Of a DNA stretch of 64,000 nt, positions 9,310 through 18,039 are shown piece by piece. Every line of letters begins with the position of its first letter. The first letter of the stretch is position 1. Location of the stretch: positions 1,774,501 through 1,838,500 of the forward strand of contig NZ_CP084910.1 of NCBI RefSeq assembly GCF_020535245.1, given 5' to 3'. Origin of the DNA: Asticcacaulis sp. AND118 (GTDB lineage Bacteria > Pseudomonadota > Alphaproteobacteria > Caulobacterales > Caulobacteraceae). Made by a program: the position numbers and the translations under genes. The notes below the pieces were generated by a model, which had not been told where the DNA came from, ran no database searches, and saw only the letters and a program-made list of their open reading frames with translations.

Positions 9310-9846
9310 TCAGTTCGCAGCCATTTCGATCAGCGTATCGACGGTGCGCAGATTGCGCGCGGTCATATTGGCCTTCAGGAACCGCGGCAGCTTTTCGGCC
9401 AAGACCGACTTGCCGAAACCCTGCGGCGTATAGAGATAGAAGACCCCCTCCCCCATGTGGAACCGCTCGCCCTGCGTGGCCAGCGCCGACAGACCGTCAG
9501 GATCGTAGGTTTTTATCGGCCCCGTGATGAACATCAGATGCACCTGCTTGTGCGCATCCTCGCCCTCAGGTTCGTAAGGACAGGCCGCCCGCATGGCGCG
9601 CACCTGATCGAGGCTGAGGATATGACATTCGGGCGTGAAGCCGAAACGCGCGCCGATATCGGCACTGACCTTCTGACCGAGGTTTTCCGTATCGCCCCCG
9701 GCTTCGAACACCGCATTGCCGCTCTGGATATAGGTGCGGACATTGTCCAGCCCCAGCGCGGCCAGGCCCTCGCGCCAGTCCTTCATCGGCAGCTTGTTAT
9801 GGCCGCCGACATTCACTCCGCGCAGCAGTGCAATACAGATAGTCAT
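9310..9846 (-). CDS. DUF1697 family protein
   Basis: The 178-residue protein starts MTICIALLRGVNVGGHNKLPM, the typical DUF1697 N-terminus. It contains VRTYIQSGNAVFEA near residues 35-48, which is the signature of the family. Members are small soluble alpha/beta proteins with no established biochemical role. The start at 9844-9846 is preferred because the family begins at this methionine; an upstream start would add 18 unrelated residues. The gene lies between the symporter and the repeat protein, all on the minus strand, with no obvious functional link. Confidence 0.92.
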   Translation of the reverse strand: MTICIALLRGVNVGGHNKLPMKDWREGLAALGLDNVRTYIQSGNAVFEAGGDTENLGQKVSADIGARFGFTPECHILSLDQVRAMRAACPYEPEGEDAHKQVHLMFITGPIKTYDPDGLSALATQGERFHMGEGVFYLYTPQGFGKSVLAEKLPRFLKANMTARNLRTVDTLIEMAAN

Positions 9847-9924
9847 GCCGGTCTCCGTGACATCACGTAAACCTTTGAATGAAAAGGGCAGCCCGCACAA
9901 GACGAACCGCCCCTTCGCGCCGCG

Positions 9925-10923
9925 TTAGGATTGCAGCTTTGCGATGGCTTCAATCTCACTCTTGTTCAACGTCTCGATAGATTTGTCGAATATGGCCAGA
10001 CTTTCGTCGCGCTTGGTGATGAGTTCCAGCCGTTTGGCGAACAAATCGGTCTTCTTTCCGTCGGCGCCGGCAATGCTGGAAGGATCGGCGCCCTGACTTT
10101 GAAGAGACGAAATCACGGAGTCGAGTTGCGCTATCGACAATTCAAACATTTTCACTGTCTGAGAGCGTTTTTCGGCAAGAGATGTTCTGTGGCAACCGAA
10201 TACGCCACTCAGATCGGATGTCATTTCGCGTTGCTGGTTCTTCTTCGTTTCCGCAATGCGATTTTGCAGCGCATCGGACCTGTCCTGTATCGGGCCCGGA
10301 TTGATAACCACGCTTGTCACGGTAAATTGCGGCACACCGATAATCCATTTCTGACGCTGCATCGAAAATTCCGGTACTCCCATCACCACAGACGTGTCGT
10401 CCCACCGGAATTCAGGTATGCCCATCCTGATGCGTTGTTCCTGCATGAAGGTTGTTGGAACATCCATGTATATGTCGCTCCAGCGAACCGTGCATTTCGG
10501 TATCCCTTTAGTTCTCCCTCCAAAGGGTAGCGATATCCAGGTGTCCTCGCAGAACGTTTCCGGATACTGCCCCGTCTTGACTCTCTCCATACGTGTGCTG
10601 GGCGTATGAAAAATTATATCCCTGTCTTTTACTGTGGTTTGCGGCACGCCGAAAATCAGCTTCTGATCTTTCATAGTCACTGTAGGCGTGTCGAATATCA
10701 CCTCGGTATTTGCCCATTTGACCGTACCGTCCAAAACGACGGCATCATTCTTAATATCGTCACCTTCCTTTGAATAGCCGTCATATATGCCTTGGTATTT
10801 TTGGATATTGCGCTCCATTACCGAGCGTTCGGCCTGACACTCGTTGTCCTGAGCAATGGCTCCCGTGGCGAAAACGGTCGCCGCCACCGACAGCCCCATC
10901 ATACTCCAATACGACTTAGACAT
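9925..10923 (-). CDS. Exported protein with tandem 14-residue proline repeats, unknown function
   Basis: The 332-residue product has a Sec-type signal peptide (about residues 1-24, cleavage after ATGAIAQ) and a helical segment to about 60. A beta-rich repeat array follows. Prolines at residues 80, 94, 108, then 142, 156, 170, 184 and 198 are exactly 14 apart within each block. Units resemble I-x-M-G-V-P-x-F-x-M-x-x-Q-x. A 20-residue insertion between the third and fourth units lies within a segment bearing Cys125 and Cys144, a possible disulfide pair. The C-terminal third (about 235-332) is helical and charged, coiled-coil-like. The start at 10921-10923 is chosen because it begins the signal peptide. 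The gene is visibly AT-richer than its neighbours. I do not recognise the family; a periplasmic beta-solenoid or fibre role is speculation. Confidence 0.8.
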   Translation of the reverse strand: MSKSYWSMMGLSVAATVFATGAIAQDNECQAERSVMERNIQKYQGIYDGYSKEGDDIKNDAVVLDGTVKWANTEVIFDTPTVTMKDQKLIFGVPQTTVKDRDIIFHTPSTRMERVKTGQYPETFCEDTWISLPFGGRTKGIPKCTVRWSDIYMDVPTTFMQEQRIRMGIPEFRWDDTSVVMGVPEFSMQRQKWIIGVPQFTVTSVVINPGPIQDRSDALQNRIAETKKNQQREMTSDLSGVFGCHRTSLAEKRSQTVKMFELSIAQLDSVISSLQSQGADPSSIAGADGKKTDLFAKRLELITKRDESLAIFDKSIETLNKSEIEAIAKLQS

Positions 10924-11145
10924 TGAAACCCCCTTGCGGATTGAACCGGTCGAATTCGACCACCAAAAGCGTGGGTTCATTTTATCTCATTTGCAATCTT
11001 GGATTGTTAATTTTAGCAAAGCGTGCCGTTAAAAACACTCCCAAGTAGTATTTTAAAGTTGACTGTCAAATCCGTCGATAAGGTCGGAACGAACAAAAAG
11101 GTATTGCTTTCCAAATGCGTGGAAGCAGGATACAAGCCCTACCGC

Positions 11146-11229
11146 GCGGCTATGGCGGAATTGGTAGACGCACCAGATTTAGGTTCTGGCGCCAAAAGCG
11201 TGGGGGTTCGAGTCCCTCTAGCCGCACCA
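11146..11229 (+). tRNA. tRNA-Leu (anticodon UAG)
   Basis: This 84-nt class II tRNA has acceptor GCGGCTA/TAGCCGC, an anticodon stem CCAGA/TCTGG enclosing TTTAGGT (anticodon TAG), a long variable arm, the T loop TTCGAGT and an encoded CCA. It reads CUA/CUG leucine codons. It sits in an AT-richer patch with no integrase or duplicated tRNA end visible. Confidence 0.96.
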
Positions 11230-11551
11230 CTCCTCTTCAGGATGATGCTTTTCTCAGACCTCATTTCGATCCGGAATGATGGTGTTAATCTGGCGTCGCA
11301 TATTTGCCACTATATTCCTACTAATTTTGTTTTATAATTAAACGCGCGCTTATAAAAAGTTTATTAAATCAAAACCGATCCGCACATGTATTGTTGATGC
11401 GTATAGAGTTTTCGGACGTTGCACTTCAGATTGTTTAGAAAATCTAATCGTAATCCGCAGAACATTTGCCTCTGCTCATCCCTTTAAATGGGGCTATGCC
11501 GCACCAAGATATGGTCCAGTTTAAGCCATGTTCTGTTCAGGAGCCCCTCCA
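11230..11551. other. AT-rich intergenic region upstream of the TonB-dependent receptor
   Basis: This 322-nt stretch has no convincing gene on either strand and is clearly AT-richer than the surroundings. It must contain the receptor promoter; several AT-rich -10 candidates occur but none is distinctive. AGATT (11429-11433) and AATCT (about 11442-11446) could form a weak hairpin. An AGGAG ribosome binding site sits just before the receptor ATG. Confidence 0.6.
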
Positions 11552-13954
11552 ATGTCTACCTTCAAGCACCGCACGCTGGCCGCCGCATTGACCGCGACGA
11601 CGGCCCTCACGCTCATCTCATTCCCCGCCTTCGCGCAGGACGCTTCTGCCGAGGATGACGTCACCGAAGTCGTCGTCACCGGCAGCCGCGCCCAGCCGCG
11701 TTCGCGCCTCGACACCCTCGCTCCCGTCGATGTGATCCGCAAGGACGCCCTCGACGCCCAGGGCTCGACCGAACTGGCGCAGACCTTATCGCGCGCCGCG
11801 CCGTCGCTGACCTTCCCGCGCCCGTCTGCCGTCGATGGCACCGACAGCGTGCGTCCCGCCTCGCTGCGCGGCCTCAGCCCGGATCAGACGCTGGTCCTGG
11901 TCAATGGCAAGCGCCGCCATTCGTCGGCTCAGGTCAACACCAACGGCTCGACGGGCCGCGGCTCGTCGGCGGTCGATCTGAACGCCATCCCGACCGCCGG
12001 ACTGAGCAATGTCGAAATCCTGCGCGACGGCGCCTCGGCGCAGTACGGTTCGGACGCCATCGCCGGCGTGGTCAATCTGCGCCTGCGCGAAGCCCGTTCG
12101 GGCGGCAGCCTGTCGGCCAGCTACGGTCAGTACAATACCGAGGTCGAAGCCGCGCGCTCGTCGCGCAAGGAAAACGACGGCAGCACCTATAATGTCGCCG
12201 GCTGGATCGGCCTGCCTCTGGGCTCGGATGGCTTCCTCACCGTGTCGGGCGAATACCGCAACCGCGAATCGACCAACCGCGCCGACGTCGATCCGCGCGT
12301 GACGCCGAACCGCGTCACCGGCCGTTACGGCGATCCGGAGCAGGAGAGCCTCGCCCTGTTCGCCAATGCCGGCAAGCCGCTGCAGAACGGCTGGGAACTC
12401 TACGGCTTCGCCAGCTTCCAGGATCTGGAATCCGAAAGCGCCGCCTTCTTCCGCACCGCCACTAACGCCAATAACCATCAGGGCCTCTACCCTAACGGTT
12501 TCCTGCCGCTGATCAGCGTCAAGTCCAAGGACTATTCGGCGACCGCCGGCACGCGCGGCCAATGGGGCGACTGGACGTCCGACTACTCCCTGACCTGGGG
12601 TCGCAACGAGCTGGATTACAACACACTGAACTCCGTCAACGGCTCGCTGACCTCCGGCTCGAAGACCAGCTTCTACGACGGCACGGTGACCTACGACCAA
12701 CTGGTGTTCAATGCCGACATCAGCCGCGAATTCGCCATCAGCCTGTACAGCCCCCTGACCGTGGCCATCGGCGTCGAAGCCCGTCACGAGAATTATCAGA
12801 TCGAAGCCGGCGAATTGCAATCCTATCAGGCCGGCCCGCTACTGGGGCAGACCGACATCAATCCCGGCGCGCAGGGCTTTATCGGCTTCCGCCCGTCGAA
12901 CGCCGTCGATGTCAACCGCGACAATGTCGGCCTCTATACCGAAATCAGCGCCGACATCACCCCGCGCCTGAGCTTCGCCGCCGCCGCACGCGCCGAAAAC
13001 TATTCGGACTTCGGCGACAACCTGTCGGGCAAGCTGTCGCTGCGCTACGAACTGACCGACAATCTGGCCCTGCGCGGTTCGGTGTCGTCGGGCTTCCGCG
13101 CGCCGTCGCTGCAACAGCAGTATTTCACCTCCACCGCCTCGGTCGTTTCCGGCGGCGTGGTGGTCGAAACCGGCACCTTCCCGGCCTCCTCCGCCGTGGC
13201 CAAGGCTCTGGGCGCGCCGGAACTGGAAGCCGAAGAGTCCACCAACTTCGCCACGGGCTTCGTCTACCGCAAGGGCCCGTTCGAACTGACGCTCGACGCC
13301 TACCGCATCAACATTGATAACCGCATCGTCCTGACCGAGAATATCTCCGGCACGACGGAGATCTCCAACCTGCTGCGTCCCTACGGCGTGTCGGCGGCAC
13401 GCTTCTTCACCAATGGCGTGGACAGCGAAACGACGGGTATCGATCTGGTGGCCAATTATCGCCTGCCGACCGACACCTACGGTCGCTTCAACTTCAACCT
13501 CGCCTGGAACACGGGCAACACCGAGATCACCCGCCTGCCGGGCGCCAGCACGACCTCGAACCTGCAAAACCCGCCGGTTCTGTTCGCGCGCATCCGTCAG
13601 TATATCCTCACCAACTCGACGCCTGAGAACAAGGGTTCGGCAACCGTTGACTGGACCGGCGGCAAGTGGGCGGTGAACGGTCGCGCCACCTATTATGGCG
13701 ACGTGATCGACGCCGCCGCGGCTTCCGCCAGCGACATCCACACGGGGGAAAAGACGCTGGTGGACCTGTCGGCCAGCTACAAGCTGACGGCCAAAACCTC
13801 GGTGACGGTCGGCGCGGACAACGTCTTCGACGTCTATCCGGACAAGACGCTGGCCTCGCTGCAAGGGTCGCAGGGCGCGCTGGCCTTCACGCGCTTCTCG
13901 CCCTTCGGCTTCAACGGCCGTTATGTCTATGCGCGCCTGACCCACAACTGGTAG
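11552..13954 (+). CDS. TonB-dependent outer-membrane receptor
   Basis: This 800-residue outer-membrane beta-barrel takes up a large substrate using TonB energy. It has a signal peptide (residues 1-28, ending FPAFAQ), a TonB-box-like TEVVVTGSR segment near 37-45, and a plug domain including ASLRGLSPDQTLVLVNGKRRH and VEILRDGASAQYGSDAIAGVVN. The long barrel ends YVYARLTHNW with the usual C-terminal aromatic. The start is the ATG at 11552, preceded by AGGAG, because the signal peptide begins there; a start at 11528 would add eight residues. The substrate cannot be read from sequence. The S41-protease lipoprotein follows after a strong terminator. Confidence 0.95.
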   Translation: MSTFKHRTLAAALTATTALTLISFPAFAQDASAEDDVTEVVVTGSRAQPRSRLDTLAPVDVIRKDALDAQGSTELAQTLSRAAPSLTFPRPSAVDGTDSVRPASLRGLSPDQTLVLVNGKRRHSSAQVNTNGSTGRGSSAVDLNAIPTAGLSNVEILRDGASAQYGSDAIAGVVNLRLREARSGGSLSASYGQYNTEVEAARSSRKENDGSTYNVAGWIGLPLGSDGFLTVSGEYRNRESTNRADVDPRVTPNRVTGRYGDPEQESLALFANAGKPLQNGWELYGFASFQDLESESAAFFRTATNANNHQGLYPNGFLPLISVKSKDYSATAGTRGQWGDWTSDYSLTWGRNELDYNTLNSVNGSLTSGSKTSFYDGTVTYDQLVFNADISREFAISLYSPLTVAIGVEARHENYQIEAGELQSYQAGPLLGQTDINPGAQGFIGFRPSNAVDVNRDNVGLYTEISADITPRLSFAAAARAENYSDFGDNLSGKLSLRYELTDNLALRGSVSSGFRAPSLQQQYFTSTASVVSGGVVVETGTFPASSAVAKALGAPELEAEESTNFATGFVYRKGPFELTLDAYRINIDNRIVLTENISGTTEISNLLRPYGVSAARFFTNGVDSETTGIDLVANYRLPTDTYGRFNFNLAWNTGNTEITRLPGASTTSNLQNPPVLFARIRQYILTNSTPENKGSATVDWTGGKWAVNGRATYYGDVIDAAAASASDIHTGEKTLVDLSASYKLTAKTSVTVGADNVFDVYPDKTLASLQGSQGALAFTRFSPFGFNGRYVYARLTHNW

Positions 13955-13989
13955 GCCTGACTGGTAATAAGCGACCACACCCTCTCGAA

Positions 13990-14018
13990 GCCCCGCAGGA
14001 CGCCTGCGGGGCTTTTTT
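13990..14018 (+). terminator. Rho-independent terminator of the receptor gene
   Basis: GCCCCGCAGG (13990-13999) and CCTGCGGGGC (14003-14012) form a perfect 10-bp stem with a 3-nt loop, followed by six T. It lies 36 nt after the receptor stop. Confidence 0.93.
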
Positions 14019-14080
14019 CGTCGCCTGCTCACGTAAAAGAGGGACTTGCGGGTTGCGCGGTTCATGGCATCATTGCGGCC

Positions 14081-15718
14081 ATGATGACGCAAAGCCTCGC
14101 CAAGATCGCCCGTATCCTCGTCCTGACCGCCGCAACGGCGGCGCTGTCCGCCTGTGGCGGTGGGGGCGGCGGAGGCGGCGGCTCCACCTCCACGCCCTCG
14201 ACCGGTGGCGGCGGTAGCGTCACCGGGTGGGTCAGCGGCGTGTTTCAGGCCGCCAGCACCTTCAAGGACAAGTGCGAAACCGTGCGCACCGGCCTCGACA
14301 TCGAAGGCAACCGCTTCCCGGACAAGACCGGCACGGCGCTCGACGAAAAGAACTGGCTGCGCTCATGGACGCGTGAAACCTATCTGTGGAACACCGAGGT
14401 CACCGATACCGACCCGGCCAATGGCGGCACGCGCACCCAGTATTTCGCCGGGCTGAAGACCTTCGCCAAAACCGCTTCGGGCAAGGACAAGGACGAATTC
14501 CACTTCAGCGAAGCCACCGCCGACTATCTGGCGCGCCGCAACGCCACAGCGACGGCCAGCTACGGCATGGAGCTGGTGGCCAATTCGACCACCACGCCGC
14601 GCGATTTCCGCGTCCTCTATACCGAGCCCGGCTCGCCCGCCGCCGGTGTGGTGCCGCGCGGCGCGCGCCTCCTCAAGGTCAATGGCTACGACCTCGTCAA
14701 CGACAACACGCAAACCGGCGTCAATGCGCTGAATGCCGGGCTTTTCCCCGCCAGTGCCGGCATATCGACGAACTTTGAGCTGCGGCTGGTCGACGGAACC
14801 ACCAGGACCGTCACCCTGACCTCGGCCAATGTCAGCCCCAAGGCCGTCAACAAGAGCAGCGTGCTGACCGACGGCAGCGCCAAGGTCGGCTATATCCTGT
14901 TCAACACCTTCAGCCCCTATTCGAGCGAGACCGAGATCGTCTCGGCCGTGCGCGACATGCAGACCGCCGGGGTCAACGACCTGATCCTCGACCTGCGCTA
15001 TAATGGCGGCGGGCTTCTGGCCGTGGCGTCGCAGCTCAGCTACATGATCGCCGGCAATACGCGGACCAATAACCGCACCTTTGAAAGTCTGAAATTCAAC
15101 GCCGCCGCAGGGGCGAACAATCCCGTGACGGGTCAACCGAACAACCCCGTACCCTTCTATAAGGAAGGCCTGGGCTTCAGCGTCGCCTCCGGCACATCAT
15201 TACCCAGCCTCAACCTGTCGCGCGTCTTCATCCTGTCCACCGCCGACACCTGCAGCGCCTCCGAAGCGGTGATCAACGGCCTGCGCGGCGTGGGTGTCGA
15301 GGTCATCCTGATCGGCGGCAAGACCTGCGGCAAGCCCTACGGATTCTACCCGCAGGACAATTGCGGCGAGACCTATTACACCGTGCAGTTCCAGGGCGTG
15401 AACGACCTCGGTTTCGGCGACTATGCCGACGGCTTCGTGCCGAACAACACCACGGCCACCAGCGGCGTCAAGTTGCCAGGCTGCGTCGCCAGCGACGACC
15501 TGACCCGCGACCTCGGTGCCGCGGCTGAGGGGCTGGTCAGCACGGCCCTCAGCTATCGGCGCACCGCATCGTGCCCGGCAACGGCCATCAGCTTCGCCGC
15601 GGCCGACACCGCCGTGCAATCGGCCGGACCGGTGAGCAGCGGCACAGGCCCGGCCATCGTGCCCCCCAAATGGATCATGGACGTCAACCGCGACATGACC
15701 CTGCCGGGAGGCCGCTGA
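14081..15718 (+). CDS. S41 family (C-terminal processing type) protease, lipoprotein
   Basis: The 545-residue protein has a lipoprotein signal with lipobox LSAC (Cys25), followed by a run of nine glycines and a Ser/Thr/Gly linker. A PDZ-like region at about 150-250 (YTEPGSPAAGVVPRGARLLKVNG) precedes the tail-specific protease domain at about 265-480. That domain has LILDLRYNGGG near 303-313 and the nucleophile region STADTCSASEAVIN near 386-399, where the serine of SASE is the likely nucleophile. The mature domain has many cysteines, suggesting periplasmic or surface disulfides. The gene overlaps the next one by one base (TGATG), so the two are co-translated. The substrate is unknown. Confidence 0.9.
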   Translation: MMTQSLAKIARILVLTAATAALSACGGGGGGGGGSTSTPSTGGGGSVTGWVSGVFQAASTFKDKCETVRTGLDIEGNRFPDKTGTALDEKNWLRSWTRETYLWNTEVTDTDPANGGTRTQYFAGLKTFAKTASGKDKDEFHFSEATADYLARRNATATASYGMELVANSTTTPRDFRVLYTEPGSPAAGVVPRGARLLKVNGYDLVNDNTQTGVNALNAGLFPASAGISTNFELRLVDGTTRTVTLTSANVSPKAVNKSSVLTDGSAKVGYILFNTFSPYSSETEIVSAVRDMQTAGVNDLILDLRYNGGGLLAVASQLSYMIAGNTRTNNRTFESLKFNAAAGANNPVTGQPNNPVPFYKEGLGFSVASGTSLPSLNLSRVFILSTADTCSASEAVINGLRGVGVEVILIGGKTCGKPYGFYPQDNCGETYYTVQFQGVNDLGFGDYADGFVPNNTTATSGVKLPGCVASDDLTRDLGAAAEGLVSTALSYRRTASCPATAISFAAADTAVQSAGPVSSGTGPAIVPPKWIMDVNRDMTLPGGR

Positions 15719-16077
15719 TGCGCCGCATTATGCTTACCGGGCTATTGTGCGCGCTGGGGCTTGGCGGCTGTCAGACGATGGCGGCGGTAAAGGCCGTGCC
15801 AGCCAGCGTCGATATGAGCCACCCGGAAACCGTCCGCCGCCTCAAGGCCGCTCTGGCCCCGGTGATGGGACGAGCCCATATCGAATTTGGGCCCAGCGCC
15901 GCAACCCAGACCACAATGCTGGGCGTGTTGCCGCCCCCTTTGGGCCCGCTTGAGACCCACTCCACCGCCGTTCCCACCCTCTTCGATGTGATGATCCGGG
16001 ACGGGAAATGCCTGGCCGTGCGGCACGATACAGGGGCTGAAACGGAATTGAAGGGCGTGACCTGCCGTCCGGTCTGA
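15718..16077 (+). CDS. Small hypothetical lipoprotein
   Basis: The 119-residue protein starts at an ATG overlapping the stop of the S41 protease gene (TGATG). Its signal peptide MRRIMLTGLLCALGLGGC has lipobox LGGC with Cys18 as the lipidated residue. The mature part has no recognised domain. Conserved-looking features are a Pro-rich centre (VLPPPLGPLE) and two C-terminal-half cysteines that could pair. Translational coupling suggests it acts with, or is regulated with, the protease lipoprotein; this is inference. Confidence 0.75.
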   Translation: MRRIMLTGLLCALGLGGCQTMAAVKAVPASVDMSHPETVRRLKAALAPVMGRAHIEFGPSAATQTTMLGVLPPPLGPLETHSTAVPTLFDVMIRDGKCLAVRHDTGAETELKGVTCRPV

Positions 16078-16188
16078 TCGAGACTTATCCCCGCCTTTAA
16101 CAGGCTGTGGATTGGAGTTAAGTGGACATTCGCGCACGGGCCGAATCACGGCAGCGACAGCGCCTTTCGTACCTGCTTAAACACCCCG

Positions 16189-17664
16189 ATGAACACCACC
16201 ATGCTCGATGCCCCCCTGCCCGTTTCGGCCGACGCGCCCCACGCCCTGCCGCACAATCTCGAAGCCGAACAGGCCCTGCTGGGCTGCCTGATGTTCGACA
16301 ACGGTGCCTATGAGCGCATGTACGACGGGCTGGCGGCGCGGCATTTTTACGAGCCCTTCCATCAGAAGCTGTTCGGCACCATCGAAGAACAGATACGCAT
16401 CGGGCATCTGGCCGAGCCCATCGTGCTGCTGGACAAGTTCAAGAACGATCAGGCCTTCAACGACCTCGGCGGCATCCGCTACCTGGCCGACCTGGTCGAT
16501 CGCGCCCCGCCGGCGGCCAATGCGTCGGACTATGCCCGCGTCATCTACGATCTGGCCCTGCGCCGCGACCTGATCCGTCTGGGCGGCGAGATCGCCCGTT
16601 CGGCCACGCTTGACGAAAACGGCCGCGACCAGATCGAAAAGGCCGAAGCCCAGCTCTATGAAATGGCCGAAAAAGGCACATCCTCGACCGGATTCAAGAC
16701 CTTTTCCGAAGCGGTCACAGGGGCCATCAGCCACGCCGAGGAAGCCTTCCACCGCGATGGCGGCCTGTCGGGTCTGGCCACGCGACTGGACGACCTCGAC
16801 CGTCAGATCGGCGGCCTGCACAAGTCGGACCTGATCATTCTCGCCGGGCGTCCCTCGATGGGCAAGACCGCCCTGGCCACCAATATCGCCATGAACGTGG
16901 CCAAACGCTACCGCTTCGAGATTCAACCCGACGGCACGCGCAAGACGGTCGATGGCGGCGTCGTCGCCTTCTACTCGCTCGAAATGTCCGCCGATCAGTT
17001 GGCCACCCGTCTGCTGGCCGACGCGTCCGGCGTGTCCTCCGACCGCCTGCGTAAAGGCGAAATCGACGCAGTGGAGTTCGGCCGGCTGAAAGACGCGGCG
17101 ATGGAGATCGCCTCCTATCCGCTATACATCGACGACACCGGCGGCCTGAGCCTCGCCAAACTGACCGCCCGTGCGCGTCGCCTGAAACGCACCGCCGGCC
17201 TCGACTGCATCGTCGTCGACTACCTGCAGCTCGTAACGCTGGGAGATTCTAACATGAACCGCGTGCAGGAAGTCTCGACCATCACCATGGGCCTCAAATC
17301 GCTGGCCAAAGAGCTTCAGGTGCCGGTCATCGCCCTGTCGCAGCTTTCGCGTCAGGTCGAAAGCCGCGACGACAAACGCCCGCAACTGTCGGACCTGCGT
17401 GAATCCGGCTCTATCGAGCAGGACGCCGATATCGTGATGTTCGTGTACCGCGAAAGCTATTATCTCGGCCGCGCCGAACCCAAGGAAGGCACGCCCGAAC
17501 ACCTGCAATGGCAGGAGGATATGGACAAGCTGCGCGGCACCGCCGAAGTCATCATCGGCAAGCAGCGTCACGGCCCCATCGGCACGGTGCGTCTGTCGTT
17601 CGACGAAAACGTCACGCGATTCGGCAATCTGGCGCGTTCGGACAGATACGATAACTATCAGTAA
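16189..17664 (+). CDS. dnaB: Replicative DNA helicase DnaB
   Basis: DnaB is the hexameric replication-fork helicase. The 491-residue protein has the N-terminal primase-interacting domain (LEAEQALLGCLMFDN at residues 24-38), a helical linker, and a RecA-like motor with Walker A GRPSMGKT near 221-228. YSLEMSADQL, the Walker B region CIVVDYLQLV and SQLSRQVESRDDKRP are the conserved motor motifs. No intein or insertion is present. Two stop-proximal features follow: a (GAA)n tract and a large nested palindrome. Confidence 0.98.
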   Translation: MNTTMLDAPLPVSADAPHALPHNLEAEQALLGCLMFDNGAYERMYDGLAARHFYEPFHQKLFGTIEEQIRIGHLAEPIVLLDKFKNDQAFNDLGGIRYLADLVDRAPPAANASDYARVIYDLALRRDLIRLGGEIARSATLDENGRDQIEKAEAQLYEMAEKGTSSTGFKTFSEAVTGAISHAEEAFHRDGGLSGLATRLDDLDRQIGGLHKSDLIILAGRPSMGKTALATNIAMNVAKRYRFEIQPDGTRKTVDGGVVAFYSLEMSADQLATRLLADASGVSSDRLRKGEIDAVEFGRLKDAAMEIASYPLYIDDTGGLSLAKLTARARRLKRTAGLDCIVVDYLQLVTLGDSNMNRVQEVSTITMGLKSLAKELQVPVIALSQLSRQVESRDDKRPQLSDLRESGSIEQDADIVMFVYRESYYLGRAEPKEGTPEHLQWQEDMDKLRGTAEVIIGKQRHGPIGTVRLSFDENVTRFGNLARSDRYDNYQ

Positions 17665-17666
17665 GA

Positions 17667-17704
17667 GAAGAAGAAGAAGAAGAAGAAGAAGAAGAAGAAG
17701 AAGA
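17667..17704. repeat. (GAA)12 trinucleotide microsatellite
   Basis: Thirty-eight bases are uninterrupted GAA repeats, starting 3 nt after the dnaB stop and running straight into the nested palindrome. It is outside coding sequence. Such tracts vary in length by slippage. Confidence 0.95.
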
Positions 17705-17947
17705 TTCTCCACAGATGGCCACAGATGCACACAGATAAGCGGCGTGCGTGGCTGGCCGTTCAGGGGAACCACAGATTTCACAGAATTTGAGTTTCCGACG
17801 TCATGCTACAGGCGTCAGTCCCTCTGACGGCGCGAAGCGCCATCTGTGAAAATCTGTGGTTCTCAAAATTTAAGGACGGCCCCGATCAACCCCGTCAGAC
17901 GTCACGCTCGATACATCTGTGTGCATCTGTGGCCATCTGTGGAGAAT
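17704..17947. repeat. 244-bp nested palindromic element between dnaB and radA
   Basis: The outer arms 17704-17736 and 17915-17947 are exact 33-nt reverse complements, each with three ACAGAT (or ATCTGT) hexamers at 10-nt spacing. A second pair (17766-17783 and 17844-17862) matches except for one inserted A. The centre holds CGTCAG/CTGACG (17813-17829). The 375-nt dnaB-radA spacer therefore consists mainly of this element plus the microsatellite and about 90 nt before radA. No gene lies in it. Confidence 0.9.
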
Positions 17948-18039
17948 TTTTCCTCCCAAAAGTTCGCAATTTGTTCTGGATTTACGCAACTACACGGGCT
18001 ATCTGTTGCGCAGCATAAATCCAGTCCCGCGAGCGAATC

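Noticed and set aside
17667-17704. CRISPR or other spacer array
   Set aside because: The tract is a simple triplet repeat with no spacers and no cas genes.
17704-17947. Origin of replication next to dnaB
   Set aside because: The near-DnaA-box ends and palindromes are suggestive, but there is no DnaA-box cluster, no AT-rich unwinding region, and no dnaA or hemE gene nearby.
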